From contig VXAY01002200.1 in the NCBI GenBank assembly GCA_013399855.1, positions 1,613,109 to 1,677,108 of the forward strand: 64,000 nucleotides of DNA, given 5' to 3'. This document shows, piece by piece, positions 1 to 13,850 of the stretch; the first letter of the stretch is position 1, and each line of letters begins with the position of its first letter. Below the pieces are notes generated by a model. The model ran no database searches. It saw only the letters and a program-made list of their open reading frames with translations, and had not been told where the DNA came from. A program made the translations under genes and the position numbers. The stretch is from Oxyruncus cristatus (lineage: Eukaryota > Chordata > Aves > Passeriformes > Cotingidae).

Positions 1-836
1 ATATAGCTGTGTCTCTCTCTAACATGTCAAGATAGCTCCTTGCATTTCCAGACTGCAGTAGTGAGGGATCTCAGTAGTCTGTGTCCAATCCAGAAATATA
101 CATAATAACAGTAATAAACCCTAAATTTTATACTGAAATTATCCAAATTTATTCATTAAATCTTCCCTCTAGTTGCTCCCCTCCTCTTCCTCCTTTATCC
201 AAGTCACTGTTTCTGTTAAGAGCTGAAGAAGGGCAGAATTCAGGCCATTCTATCCAATGATCTCAGTTACTGGTCACTCCACCTGTGTGCCAGCAAGGGA
301 TGGACCAGGTCCTATTTCTGACTCACCATACGGAGAGAAAGGTGAGATGGCAGCCCACCTAGGAGAACCTCACATTTTGCATGCTTAAAAAGCTGATCTT
401 ATGGTTAGGCACAACTCCAAGTGGGCCAGGTTACCCCAAATCAAACCTTGTTTGCCAGAGTGGTATAAAAAACAGAGATCATCCCAAACCCAGCTGGGCT
501 AAGGATCAACCCTTGCCCATATGAAAAAATTGCTGCTGCTGACAGCAGGGAGGTCACCTTAGATTTTGGACTATTTATACTAAAACAAGACAGATAAAGC
601 CTTTGAAGGTCCTGGAGTTACTTGAGACTCCAGCTGGTGTAAAGGAGGTCAGAACCTGCTTCTAGGTCCTTTGGTTGAATCTCATTGCTTGATCTATGCT
701 GGAAATACTTGCTGCAGAGTTACTCATCCTTGTGTCCTGAAGAGACCTCACGGCACTTTCTAGTGATCAGAAGTACCTGCTGGGAAGAATTGTCTGGTGA
801 ACTACAGGACTGGATTTGGAACAAAAAAAAAAAAAA
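1..836. other. Intergenic DNA upstream of MTSS1
   Basis: No gene or repeat family is recognised here. Reading frames are short and do not resemble known proteins. The segment ends in a run of A that goes into an assembly gap. Confidence 0.6.
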
Positions 837-874
837 NNNNNNNNNNNNNNNNNNNNNNNNNAAAAAAAAAAAAA
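823..874. repeat. Poly(A) tract containing an assembly gap (N 837-861)
   Basis: A run of about 13 A precedes the 25 Ns and a run of about 13 A follows them, so the missing bases are probably more A. It could be the tail of an old retroposed sequence or a simple homopolymer. I do not recognise a parent gene in the sequence just upstream and see no clear target-site duplication. Confidence 0.8.
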
Positions 875-3800
875 GTACATTGAGAAAGAAGATAAACAAT
901 ACAAACTCTGTAAAAAATAAGTGGTGTGCTGTGCAACGGGGAAACAGTCTTCCTTCTGACTGCCTAATTACAGGTGGCTGATTTATTCTCCTCTGGAGCA
1001 CGCCTGATCCCTTGTTCTGGTGCAATCCATCCATGGCCACTCCTGCCAGCCCCACAGTCTGGGAGCCAGACAGGCCACAGCCACCCCGCATCCACCAACA
1101 TCAACTTTTGACTTTCAGTGACAGCATCTCCTCGACTCTGCAGCCCAATCCAGGAACCACTAAATCAAACTGAGGAAAGTGCATCAATGCCCATTTTTTT
1201 ATTACATTCAAATACCAAGTGGGGTTTTATCAACATGGTAAAAAGTCCTGGGCACTAAAAACCCACTGAAAAACTGCAGGAACTGAAGACGCAGCTCTCT
1301 TTTGTTCTTTCACAAATTTGAGCTTCAGAGGTGCCTTGGTATGTGAACTCAGTCAACACCCCATGTGTGAATGCCTTTATAATTTTCTCATTGTGGCACT
1401 GCCAATACCTTTGTGCTTTTCAATCACTTCATGTTTGTTTTGAAGCACAACAAACATTATTTGCAAAGTGTGTCTGCTCAAAGCAATTATCTGAACTGTT
1501 CAAATTGTGTGCATCACCCATGCCAGGAAAATGTGTATGTCTCCATGTAAAAACCAATTGTGCACCCCGCCTTCAGAAACCTCCCATGCTCAGCCTGTGG
1601 CCCAGCTCCTCCATTGCATCAGAGAACAGTGATGATGTGTTCACTGCTGTGTTTTCACTGCTGTGTTCCCACTGCTGCTGACAGACAGAAACAGCCACAA
1701 TGAAAAAAACCAGCACATTTATTTAACCCATGTCCTTGCAGTGAACAGTCCCTGGAATTTGCAGCAGGGGTCATGTTGTGCCAGGCTCTGGGTACACCTT
1801 GCTAATTTCCCAGCACCAGCATTTCTGCAAGGCAGGAAATACTGTTTGGTGGAGGCAGCAGAAAACAAAGCCTTGCCCCAAGCCACCATTTCAAATCAGT
1901 GGTGGAGACTAACAAATGCCAGGAGATTCCCAGTCCCTTGTTTCAGCCATGAGGCAAATTCTATTTTTGCAGTGACTTCAGTAGCTCACTAAGACCAATT
2001 GACTGTGGCATCCAATTCATTTTTACAAGCTTCGTGGCACTGTGGTCTGCCAGGAACCCAGAGTGAACAATAATTTTCATTTGAACCATTTTTCAGCTGT
2101 GGGTGTTAAAGACATAGGTGGTTTGAAAAACCCCGCATGGAGCATCTGTCATTTTTCCCACCTTTTTCATTGTCTTTGATGTGGGAGCTGCACCACTGTG
2201 TCCTCCATGTCAGTACATCATATAATATATTGCTTAAAGAGCTGCTGAACTGTCTACACTAAAGAGTGAAAATATGTCAGCTTATGTTTTATTTAGACTG
2301 AGAGCACAAATCCTTATCCTGCTCTGCCTTTGGGAGAAGCAGCCATGCCTGGGAACAATGCCATGGTTCCAGCCAAACCACATCTGATTCTGAGATGTCA
2401 CCCCTGACATACAGGTTTAGAGATGCTATTTCCCAAATGCAAATGTCAAAATGATGGCATTTGTTCAAAAATCAGCCCTCTGCTTTTGTTAAATGTATGA
2501 AATACCTGTGAGTGTGTTTAGAAGCAGACCAGGTGCCTCACAGCAGGCTTTAAAACAGAAAATCTGGGGTAGGGAGGAAACAATTCAGAAAAAGCTGAAG
2601 AGGGCTGAGACGGGGAGAAATCCCTCATCAGCTGTGCCAGCGGTTGGGTGTCAATATGGTATCACCACAAGACTAGTTCTCTTTCTAAAACAACCTTATT
2701 TGAGGATTATCTCTGGAACAACAGAGATATCATCTGTTCTTGATCCTTTCCAGCCTTGCTTAGCTGCCATTTGGCTTCTGCTCCCTAGGCACTAAGGATA
2801 TCCAAGAGCCACACAGATGGAGTGGGAGCATTAACATTGGCTCCTCCTTATAGACCATGTCACGGGGTCAGTGAATACCTGACAGCACAAGTAAACAGCC
2901 TCACAGTAACATGGGCCCTCTTCCTGTCAGTTCTCCACCACAGCATGTACCAAGAAAACACCAGACATCCCTGACATCCTCCTAAATATCAGAGGGAGGG
3001 AGGATCTGTCCCTAAAGCCCTTCCAGATCCCAGTTTTCCACCCAAATGAATAAAAAGCATGAAGAACTGGGTTAGCTCCCCTTCTCTTGGAAGCATCACC
3101 CACTTAGCCAGCAGAACGGAAGGACCCAAATGAGATCTGTTTTGGATAATCTGTATGACAATTTTGAGCATTTCTTTTTATTTTTAAATTTGCTGCTGGA
3201 TTAAATTGCTTCTGGGATGCTTCTGTAGCTGTTGGCTCCAGCTAAATAGCAGGAGGACTCCCAATAGCAGGAGTCATATGACCATGCTCTTGTGCACTTG
3301 TGAATGGAAAATCATGTGTCTTCATAAATCACAGGAATATAAAGACCATATGCAATGTTCAGAAGTCCAACATATCCACTTGAGAGTGGGCCAATGCTAG
3401 CCCAAAAATCTGAAAGCAGAATTATCTGTACTATGTGTTTTACTTTGCTTTAATACTGAATGTAAGTGGAGAGGGGAAAAAAGACAAATAAAAGAGAATG
3501 TCAAGAATAATGAAAAAAGCGTGTGTTCCAGGCTCAGAGAAATTATTTTGACACCAGCTTTCATATTTTTTTATTATCACCCCTTTGGGCAAAGTCATTC
3601 AAAAGAACAAACAGAAAATCATTCTGCAGACTATGATACAGAACCTGCCTCTCTCACCAGAGTGGATGTGACAGCAGAAATAAGACCCCAGGATCCAAGC
3701 ATGGTGGAAAATAAAAAGGTTGTTTTAAAATATTGCTGTTTTAGAAAGTGGGGAGATGCGTGAACTCTACGTAACTGAGAAAGTGATTGCCTTACCCTGA

Positions 3801-4572
3801 CCTTACCCTAATTTTTCCCCAGTGTTAATACATGCAGATTGAACCACCACATCCTGAACGTGATAAGCACCTACCAGGATCTGCTCCAGGACTCACCAGA
3901 CCTGTCCCAATGAGGTCTGATTTGCTCTTGAGTGTGTCTCTCCCCTGTGAGGAGCCCCCCACAGATGGTGCAGAGGATGCTCTTGTGTCTGGAGCCAAGT
4001 GTGCTACTTCTCATCTTCACATGGAGTACCTACCTGCCAGAATAGAGTTAGCAAAGGTTAGCTGGACTTCCTTCTGTAGCAGCTCTCTGCAGACAACATG
4101 ATGCATAGTTGGCCTTCCTTGATCTTTTGCATTGCTCTTCCCATGCTGCCTGCCCAGCTTGAGTGAGAATGCTCTGCAAATCCTTCTACTCCTGCCAGGT
4201 GCCTCCTTTTCCCTATCAACCTCTCTTTAACAAGCTCCTAGTTTGAGCTTGCCAGGGACAACAGACAAATCCCCATTTTCTTCTATTTCTCTGTGTTTTG
4301 TTTGCCCTTTCTGTTTTACAGGCTTTATATTTTTTTCGGCCTTCCTACATCACTGTCATGGAAGTTGTTTTACTCAGCTTTGAATTGTAGCATATGAACA
4401 CACATATAGTTAAGACCTGTGGACCACAGAATTAGCATTACTCTGCTCTATGGAGCTCCTTCTTTTCCCCTGGGATTTGCTTTCTGGCTACTTTTGGAGC
4501 TATGACCCTAGCCTATACAAACTAAGGTTGCTCCCATGTGTGTTTACAGGGGAAAGAAAATTTAAGGGACAT
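875..4572. other. Intergenic DNA, no gene recognised
   Basis: About 3.7 kb of unique-looking sequence. The only local structure I picked out is an imperfect tandem repeat of a 12-14 base unit, about three copies, at 1636-1675 (unit like TGTGTTCACTGC). Open frames such as 3832-4101 are short, have no recognisable domain and are best read as chance. Confidence 0.55.
1636..1675. repeat. Short tandem repeat, about 3 copies of a 12-14 base unit
   Basis: Copies start at 1636, 1648 and 1662. Each begins TGTGTT and ends CACTGC, differing by a two-base insertion (TT or CC). It is a minor local tandem duplication with no evident function. Confidence 0.6.
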
Positions 4573-5108
4573 TATAGAATCATAGAATGGTTTGGGTTGG
4601 AAGGGACCTTACAGATCATCCAGTTCCAACCCCTCCTGCCATGGGCAGGGACACCTTCCACTAGACCAGGTTGCTCAAGATCCCATCCAACATGGCCTTG
4701 AACACTTCCAGGGATGGGACATCCACAACTCTGGGAAATCTGTTCCAGTTCCTAAACACCCTCACAGTAAAGAATTTTTTCCTGACATCCAATCTAAATC
4801 TCCCCTCCTGCAGTTTGAAATAATTTTCCCTTGTCCTATCACTACCTGCTCTTGTAAAAAGTCCCTCTTCAGCTTTCTTGTAGGCTCCCTTTAGGTACTG
4901 AAAAGTGCTCTAAAGTCTCCCCAGAGCCTTCTCTTCTCTAGGATGAACAGCTCCAACTCTCTCAGCCTGTCTTCATGGGAGAGGTGCTCCAGCCCTCTCA
5001 TCATCTTCATGACCCTCTCCTGAACTTGCTCCAGCAGGTTCATATCCTTCTTGTGTTGGGAGCCCCAGAGCTGGACGCAGTACTACAGGTGGAATCTCAT
5101 GAGGCCAT
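4573..5108 (-). mobile_element. CR1 LINE fragment, 5'-truncated
   Basis: The left edge reads ATAGAATCATAGAATGG followed by GGGTTGGAAGGGACC. This is the reverse complement of the avian CR1 3' terminus, so the element lies on the minus strand with its 3' end at the left. Further in are the usual CR1 landmarks in order: a CCATGGGCAGGGACACC-like stretch, TTCCAGT, the CTCTCAGCCTGTCTTC stretch, and the AGCCCCAGAGCTGGACGCAG stretch near the right end. About 0.5 kb of the 3' part of the element remains, typical of 5' truncation during target-primed reverse transcription. It is not coding-competent. The right boundary is approximate. Confidence 0.93.
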
Positions 5109-8100
5109 CACCTCATGAGGTCCCATCACCTATTAAATTTGAGAAAAATGTGCTCCAGGGGCTGTTGTGCTGGGCTGTGTATTGGAAGAACTGTTTCCAC
5201 ATCCTGTTCAGACTTTCCTCATGACCTTTAGAGAGCTATTTGGGAGCTGATCCTCCAGGCTCTTCAAACCCTGGAAGCCTGGGGCATTGAATGTGTCTAT
5301 CTTGCAGAAATACCAGCTGGATGTGCAGCCTGGGATTCGGCAGGGATTGGTTTACCTTGCTGCAAATAAGTAAGAGAAGTGCTGAGCTATGGTTTATGAT
5401 TACTTTAAACCAGAGATTTCAGTTGTATCTCTACAATACTGCTGCCACTTTTTAACTGTTGTGAAGACATGCACAGAGTGTTGATGCAGATCTGCCCAGG
5501 GACATTTGCAATGAAAAGTGGGAGACAATGAGGGCATTCAAAGAAATTACCACCAAGCAAGCAGGGAAAAAAAACTCTTCATGTTTGTAAATAAGATATT
5601 GCTAAACCACAAAGCAAGCCAGCATTTGTTGGGCATGAAGAGTACCAGAAATCAGGCTCAAACACTGGCACATCAACACTGTGAAGCCATTGGAGTGGTC
5701 TTGGCCATGATTATGGCCCAGGGTAAGCAGCATTCTCCTAAGCAAAGGTTCAGGAGTTAACCTGAACCAGGGAGTACTGACAGTAGGAAGTGTGAAAACT
5801 TGTTTTGGAAGTGAAGCTAAAAGTAGGGAAATGGCCAGACAATGCCAGCTGGTCCCAGGACCCAAGGGTGGGCACTGGCACCAGTTCATTAGCACAGGTG
5901 TATCCAGGGGAGTCACCAACAGGCCCGAGAGACATCAGCACTTGCCACTGCTATTCATCAGCAACTTGGCCCCATTCTGGGCCATAATTTTTTTATGCCT
6001 TAGAGTATCTGGCACCTCCACAGAGCCAACAGGTCTCTGCTCCAATAAGTCTCTGTTAAGGTGTAAAGGAGATGTAGCTGGGCCAAGGATGGAGGATGAG
6101 ACACAGAAGGATATCACAAACCTCTGAATTCTCAGTCTAAGTGAAGGCATATTTCAGGTGACAAAAAAGTGATGGCGCACATGCTGTGGACAAAGCCATA
6201 ATAACACAGCCCAGTGAACACAACAAGGAAGAATATTAAAGAATCTCAGTGAAGTCTTTCTGCCAAGTCCATCGTCCTGTCAAAGTGACTGTGCCCTGCA
6301 CAAATAGACTGAAAGAGTAGAAGGATAAGAGGGTTTTTAATTCACCTCATTACATGAGCTGTGAGAAGACCAACCACGTCAAACCTTGCATATGAGTGGA
6401 AGAAAACCTCTGTGGAACCTGACGATGTTTAGACATGCACTTGGTGTCTACAGAGACACTTCTGGTCTTGCCCTCAAGTCATACCTCGTGGTGCCAGTCC
6501 CTCACCCAGAAGTACCTAAAACAACAACATACACTTGAATTCTCATTGCCGAAGCCTAGTATTTTGACCTGGATTAAAATGCCCTTATAAAAATCCTCAT
6601 AAATAGAGCTAATTTTTGCCTTATTTTCTAGTGGAAATGTCACTGAGGTGTGTCTCTTAGGCACACCCCTGGATACAAGGGATCTATGTAATAATCTGTG
6701 TAATAGAGGAGTTCTGAACTTACAGCACTGCTTGAGCATGGCCAGGAATCTTCAGAATGAGGCGTCTGATCTGCACGTTCATGATGGCCCAGGGAAAACT
6801 GAACAGACTTTGAAACATTTTCCAAGGCTCACAGTAAAAACTCAACGAAAAGGAAGATGCTGTGCTTTCACCAACTTTGTGCTGCATTAGGTGCAGGTGG
6901 ATGGCTTTGCTTGGTTAAGTCAACATGATTGTCCTGGTACCACTGGCCTGACTCAACGGAATGAAAGAGCAAACCAGCGCACAACAGAGTCGAGCTTTTG
7001 TGACCACCAGCAAAGTAACACTTAGACCTGAAGGGGGACAGGGAAATAGAAGAAAATACAAATTCGAGGATAAAAAAGTCACGATGAACTCATGTGGCTG
7101 TGTTCTCAGCTTGAGTCCTGTTTGGGGTTTGTGATTATTAACTTGAGTCCTAATTTCACTGCGTGGAGACATGATCCAGAAGAGAAATTCTGAAGCACAT
7201 TCCCATGAGGAATGCATGAACTTTTCAACTTAGCACTGGTTTTCAAACACTAACTGCAAGTTTGCAGTTTTTCTTCAGAACCAAAGGAAAACAGGAAAAC
7301 ATAATTTACACAAAAAAGGCATTCGGGTTGTCACTATAGAGCAGGACTAGGATGGAGCTCCTGAGCCCCACACTCACCATGTGAATGATATTCACATTAC
7401 ATTAATAGTGAAGGGAAATGAAAAAATAGGGAAAAAATAATCTCTCTGGATCAGTGTGTAACTGTGCTATATTTTATAGATGAATGATAATGCTTAATGG
7501 CTTAGAATAAAGTGAAGAGCTCAGAGTCTCCATTGAATGTCACCATTCAGGACTGCAGTGCTATATTTTTGATATAATTCGAATCTTTGAAGGTCTAATT
7601 CACTCATGCTTCAGCCTCTGAGGTGAAGAGGAGCGTGAGTGGGGTCACAGACAGAGTAAGAGCAAGTCAGTGAATTTAAAAGAAAAATAATATTAGTAGA
7701 CTGAAACATGGTATCAGTCTAAGACCCTCAAGGGCAGCTCCTCTCTCTGCAGCACTCGGGCTAGGGATTCATAGATGTAGCTGCTTTGAGATTTCAATGA
7801 GAGAGGAAAGCAGGTGTCAAACATTGTTATTTACACTAAGTAATTGCGTGCAGAAAATCCCAGAATCAGATCTTTGTTCTACATTCACAAATCTATTCCC
7901 TTAATGATCTCTTTTCAAGCCTTTTGAGCTATAAATAGGTTTGTAAGTTTAAGAGCTGAAAATAAGCCACCAGCATTGTGACTGAGTATTGTGAGAAGGG
8001 TTTATTAATTTTTGCTTGGAGGAAGGGTCTAGGCTAAATCTGAGTGGGGCAGACACGCCGAAACCAGCCTGTGCCTGTTGGGAAGGAGACCATGGGCTGG

Positions 8101-11100
8101 GATACACTGAGGGGGGAGGGCAAGGAATGAAGGGAATAGGGAAGAAAAGCAACACAAAATCAGTGGGACTAATATGGTACATGCCAAATGTTAAGGTCTT
8201 TGAAAATAAGCAGAGATGACTATGAAAGGTCCAGGCCATAGCTAAAAATAGTTTTGGTTATGTACACAGAGGAAAAACACAAGCACGTAGACTTATGCTG
8301 TAAGAATTTCTTTATGCAAGAGGCAAGGAACTGTGTTTCTCATAGCAGAAAATGTTACACCGCCAGTTGCCATCTTTGCAATAATAGGCCAGCATGGCCA
8401 AGCAGCAGTGGCATGCGAGAAGCAATTAGCTGTGATGGAAATCAGGGAACTGGGACTGTTGAACTAAGGATTTCTTCCCACCACAAGAATCTGGAAATGC
8501 TCTGCTTGCCTTGACAACTCTACAGACTCCAAGTACTGAACTGAGGACATCACCTTCTTGGAGCAAGCCAGCATGTGGAAGTACCACAGCAGAGTACTAA
8601 AGCATCCAGCATCTCACCAGTGTTTCTTCCAGGAGTGGAGGTCAGTCTTTAGGCTTTAGATCATTTTACCCCTATTTGACAAAACCTTTGTAGCTTCTCG
8701 AGGACACAGTTTAGGTGCTACTCATTGGGAATTTAGTAGAGACTAACTGGCCTTTCTCAATTTGCAGAAATTTGTTTATTTTCATGTTGTAACTTGCAGA
8801 ACAAAGAACTGAGCAGCCGTATCACCAAGGACATTTTTTAATAAACTGTTCCAGCAAAAATAATTCTAATCATCTGTAGCATCTTGGATGCATACATTTC
8901 TCTGGCCAAAAACTGCCTGAAAGGGATCTTAAAACCATCCCCCTCCACCACTGCTAACAACAGTAGAACACTGAGGTCTACAAAATGTCCCAGACTCCGC
9001 GCCCAGTCTGACTCCTGCTGAAGACACCAAAGTAGCTGTAGTGATGTCTGCAGGAACCACTCTGTGCTGGCCTTTGGTTCATCATCCACCTTCTCTGTCT
9101 TTCACCAGTATTTCTACTGAAATGTGCTCTTAACTCTCAGCTGCCTACAGGGTTTCCTGTGTATTGCACCAGGATTCTGTCTCTCAGTGGGACGACCAAG
9201 TGTATTGCTTGTGCCAAGTGATATACAAGGGGCCAGGGAGACAGGCAGAGGTTATGGGAATTAGATGGCAGTGGGATAAAGCAAGTGAAAGAGGTTTTTT
9301 TCCAGCTTATTCTTTCTCTTCCTTTTCTGGCGATGATCAGTTAGTAAGACACTAACCAGGCTCTTAAGTTATTTTACTCTCAGGAGGTCACAGTTGCTTT
9401 AGCCTTTAAATATAGAGAACAGAGAAGATACCTGCCCTTACAGACTCATGCAGTGAGTCCACAGTAGAGGTGGGAATGTCTCTGAGCATCCTGCTCCTGC
9501 ATAGCCAGTCTGTTCCCAGTCCCACTGTGATCTTGTCCCAAAGGACACAGTCAAACCAGACTGAGGCAGGGTTTGGGGGTAAAAAAGCCATCATCACAGC
9601 ATATTCAGATAAAATATAAAATGTAGAAAAGTCTACAGTCCCATTTTCTCCCAGGGGCTTCACAAAGCGCTGCTCTCCCCTACAGTAGCTGAGGTCTGCA
9701 GGGAGACATCGGCCAGAGACAGGCAAGCTGTGAGATGGGAAAGAGGCGAGGGATCTTTTTTTGCCATCTGGGAAAGGACTGGAAGAGGAGATCCCCTCTG
9801 GGTGCCTGGCTGCTGAGAGGATGGTGCTACGTGGGCATACGTGAGAGACTGGCAGTGGAGGAAGATGTTGCGTGAGGACCAGCCGCCACTTCATCGTGCT
9901 GAGCCAACGTGTTTGCACACATACACTGATCACTCCCTGCTCAGCCGCCGTGGGAGGCAGGTTTGGCTGAAATACACTTCTCACTGCTGAGTCACCCCTT
10001 GCTGCTGATACACTACCTGATTTCAGGCCCCTTCAAGGATGGCGAAATAAAGGTTCCAGAAGTGCTTCTGAAAGGCAGGGTGCAAGTGAAGAAATCAGTC
10101 TGAATCCTCCTAGGAATGGGAAAGTAAAAGTGGGGATGAGGAAAGGATAAAGTCATTGGACTTCACAAACATGGGTTTGATTCTTTGGATCTAACTTTTC
10201 AATACACAGTGCCTGGTCTCATTTGCTGAGAAGTTGAAGACTATCAACTTGGGATCCTCAGATGTTCAAGTACCTTGGAAAATCAGGCCAATCACATCAA
10301 AATCACTGTGCATTTAAGGAAACACGGGCTCTGCACGTGACATTAGAAGCCTGTTGTCAATAGCCCCAGAGTTACACTTACCAGAAAGAAAATGCTTGTG
10401 CTTTTTCAATCATCAGAATGATATTGTACATTCAGTGCTTCACTGCTGTTGGAAAGAGCACAGAGAGTGAAATACGGTGTAGATACCACTGGGTAACACA
10501 TTCCTTAATGGCATTTTTAAAGCATTCCCCATTGGCAATAAAATACAAAAAGAGGGAGAACAGCCTTCACTGAATTTGGAAGAGGGAAAAAATAATAATC
10601 ACAAGAGCTTTTCACTGATGTGGGCTGTGGCACTGTGCTATCTGCTGCTCAGAGCAGACAGTGTTTCCAAAATATACACAGGGCAAATCCAGCAGAGCAA
10701 AACTTGAATAACTAGTCATGATCCCCTGGATTTAAATAGGTTGCCAACTCCCTATGGAAAGGAACACCAAAAATAACTAAATCTGGATCATTGGAATATT
10801 CCAATTGTCCCTCAAACAAACAACCTCTGCAGTAACATTTGATTTCCAGCAGCTTCCCTCTGAAACTACAAAGATCTGGCCATGGTGCCCAGTGATATAT
10901 GAAACTGTTGATCCATTCTCAGGATGATTAAGGGGTATGTATTTGTTGTTACCCCTTGAGAGAAGGATGTGATTTATCACAAAACAATGGTGAATTTCAC
11001 AGGAGGGTACCAGGCTCTGTATGTCTGTGATAGAAAAGTCAGCACTGAGCAGGCAATGTTTTGCACAGTCCTGGAAACATTTTAGGACAGTATTATAGCA

Positions 11101-13745
11101 AGGTGAAATTCAGGTGCCATTGAAATTGATTTCAAAACTCCTGTTGACTTCACCAGAGCCAAGATTTCCTCCAAAGAATCCCTATGTATATTTTTGGTCC
11201 CTGGAGCTTTGCTTAAATAGCAATGTTTTCCCCATGGAAGCAGAAATAGAGAGGAAAAAAAAGGGAATTGAAGGCATGCGGGAGAAAGATGAATCAAAGC
11301 TTCCCTCCCCCATCTCCTTCATGGAAAGAGGCTCCTGGTTGCCCTCAGGTGACCACATCTCCCTATTCTTCTCTACCTTTCTCTACCTTCCTACAGGTGT
11401 CATCCCTTCAAAGCAAAGTAGCTCACAGGTAGCCTGAGCCTGGTAATGCTCCACTGCCAGCACTTCTTACTTAGCAGGATCAGCCAAAAGCCTCAACAGC
11501 ATCCTGCTTCATTGTTCAGCTGTATACTTAGTCTTAAAAGGTTGACAAGACTGAAATATGCTGACTTCACTGCACCCACAAGTGAAGAAAAGGCAATGAC
11601 TTCTTTCAAATGAGTCCTGCTGAAGGTCGAGCTTGCAAATGGACTGAAGTGAGGCTTTAGCTGAGGCATCCAACTAAGACTGGTCACCAAGTACTTCAGT
11701 GTGTCATAGGCAGTCAGTGCTGAAGAAGGAGAGGGAAGAAACATGACAAGCTGTATCTATTACAGTCTGTTTCACATGAATGTCTTTAATCACAAATAGT
11801 CAGTGTCTGATATAGTCTCCAAACAGGAAACTTCCTTCGCTTTTCCAAAATGCTATTGATGACAAACTGCCATTAGATAGCCTTGCTACCTATAGAACTG
11901 GCAAGGTCTCTTTGATTTGATTCCAATGACAATCTACAGGCAGGCTGTCCACAGCCAAACTATATGTGAAATAAAAGGAATTTTCTTATTTTGGTGAAAG
12001 ATATTTGTGTTTGCATTTCAGTTACACAAGTGGTAGTGTTTTGGGAGGATGCGGTGCCTGGAGTTTCAGAAGATGTTTTGCCAAGGAATAACTCCTTGGA
12101 GAAATCTGCTTGCAGCAGTACACCTTGCCCTCTCCTCTTTTTTTTCCCCCTTTTTTCTTTTTTAATTTATTTTTTCCCAGGAAATCATCATTCCCACAGC
12201 TTGGGGAAGGAGGGAGTGCTGCATTCATAAGACCTGCAAAGAAAGCCACTGCTCCCAGCAGGCTCCTGCAAACACATTGCAGCAGGTGAGGAGCAGCACT
12301 GTCTGTCACTGTGTCCAGATCCCACCAGACAGCTGATGGTGATTTCCTTCTTCTGGGACAGGCTGGAGCAATTGGTTTGTAATCTGATTGAATTTTGGCC
12401 AGAACGCAGCCCGGGAGACTCACTGCTGAACCATTTCACTCTGACAGCTGGCAACAATTTGTGGACCTCAGGCACGCCTGCTGAGCTCTGCGCTCAGAGG
12501 GAGACTCAGGCTTTAGCAGAGCTTGCCAGTGTGAGAGACACCTTCTCCTGCCTCCCAGCTCCCACCTGGAGATAAAAGCCTCAGTGTCTCTCAAGACAGA
12601 AATTTTGCTATCAATTGTAAAATGTGGGAGCCCCCAGCATATAAACCATCTCTACTTCAACCATTGCAAAAAAAAAAATTTGATAAAAGCCTGCTTTATT
12701 TTCAAGGACTAAGTTAAGCTCAGAGGGTCTTGCTCCAGATCAAGGCATGGACATCAAATCAATTAAATCAATGCAGTGTCATATCTGCAAAATCCTCATT
12801 ATCAGATTTCACATACAATACTGCTGTTATCACAACAGACAGTTCCTCCTCCCAGCACTGTAAGTGGTAGACTTGCTGTTAGCATCAATAGAAAGTGCAC
12901 TGAATCCCGAAGAAATAAAACCGCAACCTGGCAGAACAGGGCTCAGACATTACATAGACTGCAATGGTATAAATAACCACCCAGATCTTGAAAAATTAAT
13001 GCTCCAAAAGCTCTGTCTTATTGGGATATAAGAGAGACAAGCTGACACAGTGTTTCAAAGAACTTATGCTACAGCAGCCCTGCATGTAATGTGCCCTCTG
13101 TGTATGGTCCACGTGGGAGCAGGAGGACCAGCTTTCACACAACAGTGTGGCACAGACACAAACCACAGCTCCTCCTTGGCACACTCAGCTTCTTGCCTGT
13201 GATGGAGGGATGGGATGGAGAAGGAAAGCAAGCCCAACGAATTCTCTCCACAGTGGGAGAGAAATTACAAAATCTGGAAGCATATTTCCTATTTATTCTT
13301 TGGTGCCACTATCTCAGACTGCATTGGCAATCAATGAGTGATCAATGCAAGGGAATATTATTGTGCTCTATGTAAAATTGCTTCATCTAGCTGCATTAAA
13401 GTAAATTCATAAATAAAAATGGTGAAATGGAATATATTTATTCCACTAGCCTTGATAAATACTTTAAATGCATTACTTGCCATCTTTGCATTTACTTTAT
13501 TACTTGGAAAGCTCAGTACCTTTAAGAGTAAAGTTGCTGAATTCAACTGAAAGTCAGATTCTTGGCAGGTGACAGACAAAACAGCTCACTGGCTTCTCAT
13601 ATTACTTTATTTTTAATCCGCTGGTGCCACTGCAGTGCTCTGCAGTGTATTTTGTATACAGAAATAAACCATCTCCAGTTTTCAGTTAAATACTCTAATT
13701 CAACAATTTGAATACAAAAGCTTCTAATAACAGCCTGTCCCTCAT
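5109..13745. other. Intergenic DNA, no gene recognised
   Basis: About 8.6 kb without a recognised gene or repeat family. The longest open frame is 192 codons on the minus strand at 9406-9984. It has no domain or composition I recognise and is about the length expected once by chance in a window this size. A pyrimidine-rich stretch lies at about 12127-12180. The sequence includes a perfect 16-base palindrome at 10790-10805. Distal enhancers of MTSS1 could lie here but cannot be identified from one sequence. Confidence 0.55.
12127..12180. repeat. Pyrimidine-rich low-complexity tract
   Basis: A run of T and C with little A or G (CCTTGCCC, then long T and C blocks). It is low-complexity sequence; no splice context or gene is seen around it. 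Confidence 0.7.
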
Positions 13746-13850
13746 AAAAAAAAAACAAACAAACAAAAAAACCCACCAAAAAACCAAACAAAAAACCCCA
13801 ACAAACAAACAAAAAACCCCAAACAAACAAACAAAACCCCCCCACCAACC
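13746..13850. repeat. A/C-rich low-complexity repeat, (CAAA)n with C runs
   Basis: The tract starts with a run of A, continues as CAAA and AAAAACCC units and ends in a run of C then CCACCAACC. It contains no G and no T. The mixture of (CAAA) units with C blocks is like a degraded poly(A) or microsatellite expansion. A mirror-image G/T-rich tract sits in intron 1 at 40681-40831. Confidence 0.9.

Noticed and set aside
9406..9984. 192-codon open frame on the minus strand in intergenic DNA
   Set aside because: It has no recognisable domain. With random stop frequency, about one frame of this length is expected in six frames of 64 kb.
10790..10805. Perfect 16-base palindrome ATTGGAATATTCCAAT
   Set aside because: About one perfect 16-base palindrome is expected by chance in a 64-kb window, and nothing around it adds support.
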